A stretch of DNA of 64,000 nucleotides, taken from positions 45,656,701 to 45,720,700 of the forward strand of contig OZ034969.1 in assembly GCA_964030785.1 (NCBI GenBank). Direction: 5' to 3'. A model generated the notes under the pieces. That model saw only the letters and a program-made list of their open reading frames with translations, was not told where the DNA came from and did not search any database. Below are positions 47,201 to 64,000 of this stretch, one piece after another. Position numbers and translations under genes: made by a program. Origin of the DNA: Siderastrea siderea. Its lineage: Eukaryota > Cnidaria > Anthozoa > Scleractinia > Rhizangiidae. The first letter of the stretch is position 1, and each line of letters starts with the position of its first letter.

Positions 47201-50200
47201 CATTTGTACTGGTGTCATAAAAATTCAATTTTATGCCCTAATGTACTTTGCACTGCCTCTTACATATACATAGATATTCTTTTGGATCACCATGCACATT
47301 GTGACTTTGTGCGAGCTGTTTCCCGTAGCAGCACATCACTTGCAATTAAACTCCTAGTTGCATGCTTCTGTTACTTCAGACAATAACGTTAAGCACTAGT
47401 CTGCCCTAGTGGGTCCCTGTGTTCCAAGTACAACTTTTCAGATTTACACAAAGGTGAGAAAAAATGGCTTTTTCAAAGTCGGATCCAGGGCTTGGGTTGA
47501 AGAGGTAGCAACCCTGGCTTTGACCAGTTCTCCTTTTATTCTTTTTTTCAAATTTGTCAAAATCCCTGTGATTAACAATGTCATTGCTCTTTCTTAACTT
47601 ACTGGAAATATTTACTGTCATAGTCCAGACCCTCCTAGGCCCAGGAAAGTTATCCTCCCTGCCTAGTACTTATTTACATCCCTCCCACCTTCCAAAAAAT
47701 CTTGGATCCACCCCACTTATCTAAGACGTGCATCTTCTTGCATGCAGTTGCGATTGCATGTAACTTGTGTTGATTCGTGCCCCCATTTTAATGAACAAGG
47801 CTAGGTTAATTCCAATGGTGTCTTTATATGTCAGTTTTAAAATCCAAACATATGAAGAAGGCTAGCTGGTTCCTTTGCAGAAACTAGACCAATTATAATC
47901 TACCTCACTCTGGCTTGCTTGACATCTTTGGTCAAGAGTCGAGTGTAAGGAGATTTTTCCAAAAAAACAATTATTGTTTGCGTGCCGCTACAACGTTCGC
48001 ATGACTAGATTAGCGTGACCTGATATTGCACAATTATAGGAAAAGCGAAACACGCACGAGAGAACCGCCTGCACGTGGAATCTCCACGCGTGGTGGTTGA
48101 AAGGAGGAAAGGTCTGCGGTTTAAAGCTCAACGAGGTTTGCTTTAACGACGCAAAAATCCGATTGGTTCTTTCTTGGAGTTTTCTCTACAAAACTCAGTA
48201 TTTCATATTGACAGGGCCACTCAGGCCCTCTGTCTATGACTTGAGACAATCGACACGGTTTCAGTCTTTATTTAATACCGCTGCTGCTGTGGCAAAAGTT
48301 AAGTAACAGGCGGGGATCTTTTGCCTTAAAGTAGGTTGTCTGCCCGGAAAAGTGTAAAATGTAAGGCCTTGGTCTGAAAATCGTCATCGTCATCTCCGTT
48401 CGCCTGTATAGCAGACGACCAACCCCCCCCCCCCCCCCCCGCCCCCGACAAATTTGAAGATCATTTCTATGTTTGGTCAAGGGCCATTTCCGGTCCTGTT
48501 CAGATATCAGTTTGCAAAGCTATGAGTGACATGGAAGCAAAAAGAATGTAAAGCACATTCATACACAATAGGTTTTGTTTTGAGCTCGGTTGGAAACCAT
48601 GGGGATCGAGAGGAATGCAAAACAACTACGGACAAGTTGTGTAAACGAGTGACGTCTTGACCTAACACTATCATGGTATTTACAAGCTATTAATATTGTC
48701 ACCTTTTCACTGTGTTTACTTAAGTCATTGTGGATTTGATTTTCTTGATAGTTGCACGGCACATTAATATCGAGTAGATTTTTCCAGGTGGAACTTTTCT
48801 TTGCATGAATGAGTATTATTTGAATATTTATTCTTTTCTCTTTTTCCAATTTTATAGCATAGACTTGCTAGAAGTACTCTGAAATATTTGGGGTATAATT
48901 TTGTGGGATTAAAAAGGGCCAACTGAGCCGCGCGGACTGGACCTGTGTGACCTTGTTTTAAGAAATTGGCCCCTTAAATGAAAAGGAAACGATGGAAATG
49001 AACAAAAGACACGCTGCGAAGCCTGTAGGCTGAAAACTTGCTCAGATTGAAACTGTTTCCAAATGTATTTCTTCAATTTACGGGCGGGTAGAAAGCTCAA
49101 TCTTGCGATCTGATCCGCCTGAGAGGTTGTTTAACAGCCAAGAAAGGTATTTATAAAGAAATGCAGATGTTGAATTTATTGTTTGGTAGATTTTCTAGAA
49201 TTTATTTGTTTCGTCATTGTCTCGTCATCTTGAATGAAACTCAGCAGGACCATTTGTTTTGTTTTATCAGTTTATTCCAGTAGGTTTATTTCCGATTGCG
49301 AATCTCGCTAATCTCATCTCGCTGTTCTCTTCTCACTGGACAATTCGCACAATGGCGTGGACATGGCAAAAGCTACTGTGTTGGGGTTAGACCTTTTATG
49401 TTTGAAGCGTGGCAATTTCTTCTTGCTCACCGTGCACGCCTCCCCGACACAGTAGATTTTGTCTTGTACGAATTATTTAGCATATTTGCATATATTTGTG
49501 CGCAGAGGTCAGCGGTCGAATACCGACATTTGATTTCTTATACAAGAAGCTCAAAATATTGCCGTTTATGGTGACAAAATGTTGGGAAAGATGGAACTTT
49601 CCCGGCGTATAGTTGTGTTTCTACTATGGATTCATTCAGGTTTGAGGAAATTGTGAGTGGAAATGGCGTATTTCAAGAAATATAGCTCATTTAGTGAAAA
49701 GAGGTATGCTTTTGTGCGGGTGAAATGGCAGATCAGTGTGCAACCTTTTCATAATATTATAATACTAATTGGGAGCAAAAATTAGAAAGACGCTTATTCT
49801 CGCTCGGAGAGCGAATTTTTGCCCTAGATAGCAAGTACGTAAGATATAAACAAAGAATCACTGTTTATTTCATAAAATTTTACTAATTTTCAGTCATAAC
49901 TCAAGCTTTGGCTACCTGTGATTAGGCGTGGACAAAGATCTCACAAAGTGCTTAATGAGTGATCGCTCTCCTTCTGTTGAACGTTTTGGGAGATCGTTCA
50001 CATTTACTATCCTCCTGTCGATTTCATGATACTGTTCTAGTACGTAACATCTATGTTTACTGACTGAATGCACTAAGTTAGCGTGGATCGGAGTTTAAAG
50101 ACTTTTATATTTACGCACGTCTGATCAGTAGGTATTAATTTAGGATTAAATGAATTAGAAAAACCCCCGAGGAAATTTGGAAGACGTTGACTTTGGTCTA

Positions 50201-50233
50201 AATGTGTAACAGACCACGTTCAAGATGCACATT

Positions 50234-51693
50234 CAGGGCTCGAGACTAACGGTAGCAAACTAGTGACAGACTAGTAGAAATTCCGTTTTGACTAGTGAGT
50301 TTGCGCTTTCACTAGCCATTTTGGCTCGTGAAAATTTCAAAGCACTTAAGCACCGGATGGAAATCACACTAAAATCGGATCCCAAAAGCAATTTGAGTGA
50401 GCAGAAACTAAAACTTATTCCGTAAAAGGATATCATAGTGTTCGTATGATACTTGTTTTGTTCCCTCAATGTTTTTCCCTACTAATTCTTGTCTAGATGG
50501 CAACGTCTTCTCTGTCATTTCTACGTTCGAACGAAATTGGCCGTCTTCAGAACGTTTCACTACACGTTAGTAGGTTCACACAATTCTTTAGTCTACAGTT
50601 ATATTATTTTTCCATTAATTGCTACGTTCGTACAATAGTATCTCTTCCAAGTGTAACGTCTTCACAACGTTTCTCCGTACGTAAGTTATTAAAGTAGGTT
50701 CGTCGATTTATTGGTCTAGCCTTCCCAACGTTTCTTTGTACGTTAGCACGTTCGAACGACATTGTTCTGCTCTTCCTAAGGTTTTCAGTGTGTTAGTACA
50801 TTCGTACGATAAGTCGACACTGCTTAGCGTTTCTCTGTACGTTAGTATGTTCATACGGTATTAGTCTTGTCAACGTTTATCCGTACGTTAGTGCGATTTT
50901 AGTTTCTTCGTAATTTATTGTCCCACTGTAATAGTTTAGTTTGCCCGTTCGGCGTTTTCCGTACGTGATACACGTTCTTACGGAATTAGTTTTGTCTAAT
51001 AACGTTTCTCCGTAAGTTAGTAGTTGCGTATTTTATTAGCCAGTCTCTGTATCTTGGTACGTTGGCAGCATTTTTCCCTACTGTAGTGCATTTGCAACCA
51101 ACGTGTTTGATTTGACTTCTCAACGTTTCTCCGTACCTTACTAAGTTCGAACCTTATTAGTGTTTCCTGCTCAATGTTCCTCCGCACTTAAATACGCTTA
51201 TAATTTACTAGTTTTCTCTTGTAGACGTTTTTCCGTACATGAGTTGAGTGTTGTATCAGTCTTGTCTTTTTGACGTTTCTCCGTACCTTACAACGTTCGT
51301 ACGTTAGTCTTGTCTTCCCAACGCCTCTCCGTACGATGACATGCTCACATAACGTTAACTGTTCGAGTTATTCGTCATGATCTGACCGAAACGGAAAAGA
51401 GAACCGTGAACTACATCGCGCCTGGGAATTTGCCCTGAAGGCACATAGTACTTTGTATTCCGCGTGTGAGGATCTTTAACCGTTGGAAAGAATAGTCAAC
51501 ATTCAAGTTCTTACACTCTTGAGATTACAGAGAGGCATGTTTACAGTACTTAACTCGGCTGAAAATAGACATATTGAACGCAGTATGAGATTCTGCAAAA
51601 AAGTCTGGCTAGTGAAAATTTATTTTGGCTAGTGAAATCAAACCTCTCACTAGCCACTTGGCTACTAAGCTGAAAAGTTAGTCTGGAGCCCTT
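50234..51693. mobile_element. 1.46-kb TIR element carrying a CGTACG-rich tandem array
   Basis: CAGGGCTCGAGACTAAC at the left and GTTAGTCTGGAGCCCTT at the right are inverted, bordered by ACATT on both sides (50229-50233, 51694-51698). CACTAG/CTAGTGA words fill both subterminal regions. The core, about 50,500-51,340, is a degenerate array of about 50-70-bp units built on AACGTTTCTCCGTACGTTAG and ACGTTCGTACG. No transposase. Confidence 0.7.
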
Positions 51694-52305
51694 ACATTTG
51701 TTGTGAAAACAAATTTTTGTCCAGGAAGATTTTGATCGCGTGCTAACCAACCAGTGTAGTTCTCAGATCTTTATCTTTCCAGACCTCAGGGCATGCGTTC
51801 ATAACCCAGAATTGGCCTTCGATTGTTTGATATATATACTCACAGTTACCACAGATTGTGAAGCAGTTTACCACAAATTCAAAATTTTATGGAAAACGCA
51901 AGCGCAAGCTTGAATGTTTACTCTACTTTCTCGCTTCAATTCTGTCTGCATATGATGTATGGTATGCAGCGCAAAAAAAAATATACTAGTAATCTGAGAA
52001 AAAGAAACCTTTGCAAGACTGATGCATAAATCTGCTAGCAGCTAGTAGATTTTTGCTAAAAATTGAAAAAGGCTTTCCCGTTTAGGCACAAAACTAAGGC
52101 TGTTTTAGCTACAGCAGCGTTTTCATCGCATGTTCTCTGAACTTTGTCGACCAATTCACAGTTCAGGGAGGGATTTCAACAATTGATTGATTAGTGTTAC
52201 CAAAACCGTTTAACGTTTAAGTGCTTGAATGTACTTTTAAACCAAACATCTTACAAAACGTTTTAGAAAAAGTCATTTTAAGAGAGTGCGTGACTGACAA
52301 ATCAG

Positions 52306-52688
52306 CCCAAGCGTAATATAAGAATTCGTATGGAAAATCGAACTGAGAACTCCTATCAATAAATAATAAGCTTTAGAAGGTAAAGCTCTTAAATAAAGAA
52401 GGCGAAATGTTACTTGGTGTTGTTTTGTGTCTTTCTGTGAAGGTTTAGCGCCATTGGAGAGGTTTTTGGTCGTGTACCCTAACAGTGTATAAGAGAAAGA
52501 CGCTATTCAGGGTAGACGACCAAAAACCTCTACGGTGGCACTAAAACTTCACAAAAGGACAGAAAACAACACCAGGTAACATTTTATCTACTTTATTAAG
52601 CAGCTTTACATTTTAAAGCTACCGTATTTATTTATCGATAGGAATTCTCAGTTTGATTTTCTAAACAAACCCTCATATTATGCTTGGG
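52306..52688. mobile_element. 383-bp foldback element
   Basis: CCCAAGCGTAATATAAG to GGTTTTTGGTCGT is repeated inversely from ACGACCAAAAACC to CATATTATGCTTGGG. Arms about 180 nt with a loop of about 20 nt; the whole unit can form one long hairpin. Non-coding. Confidence 0.8.
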
Positions 52689-53786
52689 GGACCTGTGGTA
52701 CACTGCCGAATACCTGTGAATAATTTGCCTTGGATAAATTGGCGAAATAACCGGAGATATTCTAGTCTGTTCCCCAGCTGCCGGTCTTGTCCTCGGCTCC
52801 ATTAAAAAGTGTTATCGCAGTCATCTCGGTGGCATATGAGCACAGGCAAAGAAGAAAATACACCTGAAAGCAAATTTTGTTGCTATTTTCTTCACTTTTC
52901 ACAACTTTTCGAGTTTCTGTTGCATCTCCCTCGAAGTTTCACTGGATCCGAAGACGTGATATAGCTTTAAAGAGCACAGCCTCATAAATCTTTCAGATTT
53001 TTCATGATCATTGGACTGTTTATTTTTAGACAAAGTGAGAAAGATCAAGATATGAAGGCGATTAAAAATTGAAATTTTAAGTTCAAAATTGGTAGATCGA
53101 CACCGTAACGGTTCGCTTATACCTGGTAGCGTTGTAAATGGTTTTGTGTAAAAATGTATTTCCTTCTTTAATTTTCTTTCTTCAATCACATTCTCTTTCA
53201 TGAATTTAATAGTCATCTACACTCAATTTTAAATACACGGAGATCAGAGTGCAAGTATTTTAAGTTGCTGTATCCAGAACGTAACAAATTTCAAAAAGTG
53301 AAAGTTTTTCTAAAGAACTTAAATAAATATGCAACATGTGTGGCTTACGTTATATACTGTATGTTTGAATATATTTGACTCCGCTAAAAGGTTAAACAAC
53401 ACAATAAAAAATTCGTGTTTACTTTTTGATTCAAGACGTCTGTTTTTAATTTGGACTCCTTTTTTCGCAGTTGTTCGAAGTCCATTTGGTAGCTCGAAAA
53501 CTAATTTGGCAACGTAGAAAAATTTCTGTTCGGTTTAGCCAAGTGGTGATAGGATTTATCGCCTTCGAGATGTAACTCGTGGCAAACTTGTGATTATTCA
53601 TGAAAACAAATTACATGTTTCAACACGGTTAGCCAGTAGAAAATGCTTGCTCGTGGCACATTCTTGTAACTGTGTCTATGTTACCATTGCAACGTTGTCT
53701 ATTTTTTACGCGGTGTTTGAGTGATCAAACTAAAAGTTATATTCTTCCAACCGAAGCGGTGCTCAAAGTTCAGCAAGGTTTCAAAA

Positions 53787-64000
<10,214 letters not shown>

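Larger units (their letters stand above)
44034..53786. other. 9.8-kb stretch without a recognised gene
   Basis: Either intergenic sequence or the first intron of a longer PAPSS transcript. Seen in it: a 140-bp retroposed insert (44127-44266), a poly-C tract near 48423-48440, a 1.46-kb TIR element with a tandem array (50234-51693) and a 383-bp foldback (52306-52688). Elsewhere no coding exon of a known family was recognised on either strand; open frames are all under 100 codons. Confidence 0.5.

Noticed and set aside
49296..49574. 92-codon plus-strand open frame
   Set aside because: No family recognised; composition like surrounding non-coding DNA.

Overview
This is a eukaryotic, intron-rich, AT-rich window with small GT-AG exons separated by introns of about 0.3 to 5 kb. 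Protein similarity and the repeat style (many short TIR elements flanked by TTAA, TA or TTA, poly-G/poly-C tracts, tRNA-like SINE) suggest an invertebrate animal, most likely an anthozoan cnidarian such as a stony coral. That assignment is inference; no species-diagnostic marker was seen.

Two real genes were found, arranged head to head. On the minus strand, from 42.5 kb down to 5.2 kb, lies a FAM13-family gene (RhoGAP domain plus the conserved C-terminal coiled-coil blocks of FAM13A/B). I could join 25 coding exons in frame, about 1081 codons. The final exon, with the stop codon, was not found and probably lies left of the window. On the plus strand, from 53.8 kb to the right edge, lies PAPSS, the bifunctional PAPS synthase (APS kinase followed by ATP sulfurylase). 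Eleven exons, about 531 codons, are in the window and the last part runs off the end.

Layout: 1-5.2 kb holds repeats and no recognised exon. 5.2-12 kb has the FAM13 C-terminal exons. 12-28 kb has the low-complexity linker exons with many transposon-derived repeats. 28-34.6 kb has the RhoGAP exons. 37.4 and 42.4 kb have the N-terminal exons. 42.5-44 kb is a probable shared promoter region, with a candidate alternative first exon of PAPSS at 43,995. 44-53.8 kb has no recognised gene but several mobile elements. 53.8-64 kb is PAPSS.

The genes act in different processes: FAM13 is predicted to regulate a Rho-family GTPase, and PAPSS makes PAPS, the universal sulfate donor. Their adjacency is notable because FAM13 and PAPSS paralogues are also on shared human chromosomes (FAM13A/PAPSS1 on 4q, FAM13C/PAPSS2 on 10q). 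No wholly new system was found. The most unusual material is the set of at least seven different TTAA-flanked elements in FAM13 introns and several large foldback or array-bearing non-autonomous elements.
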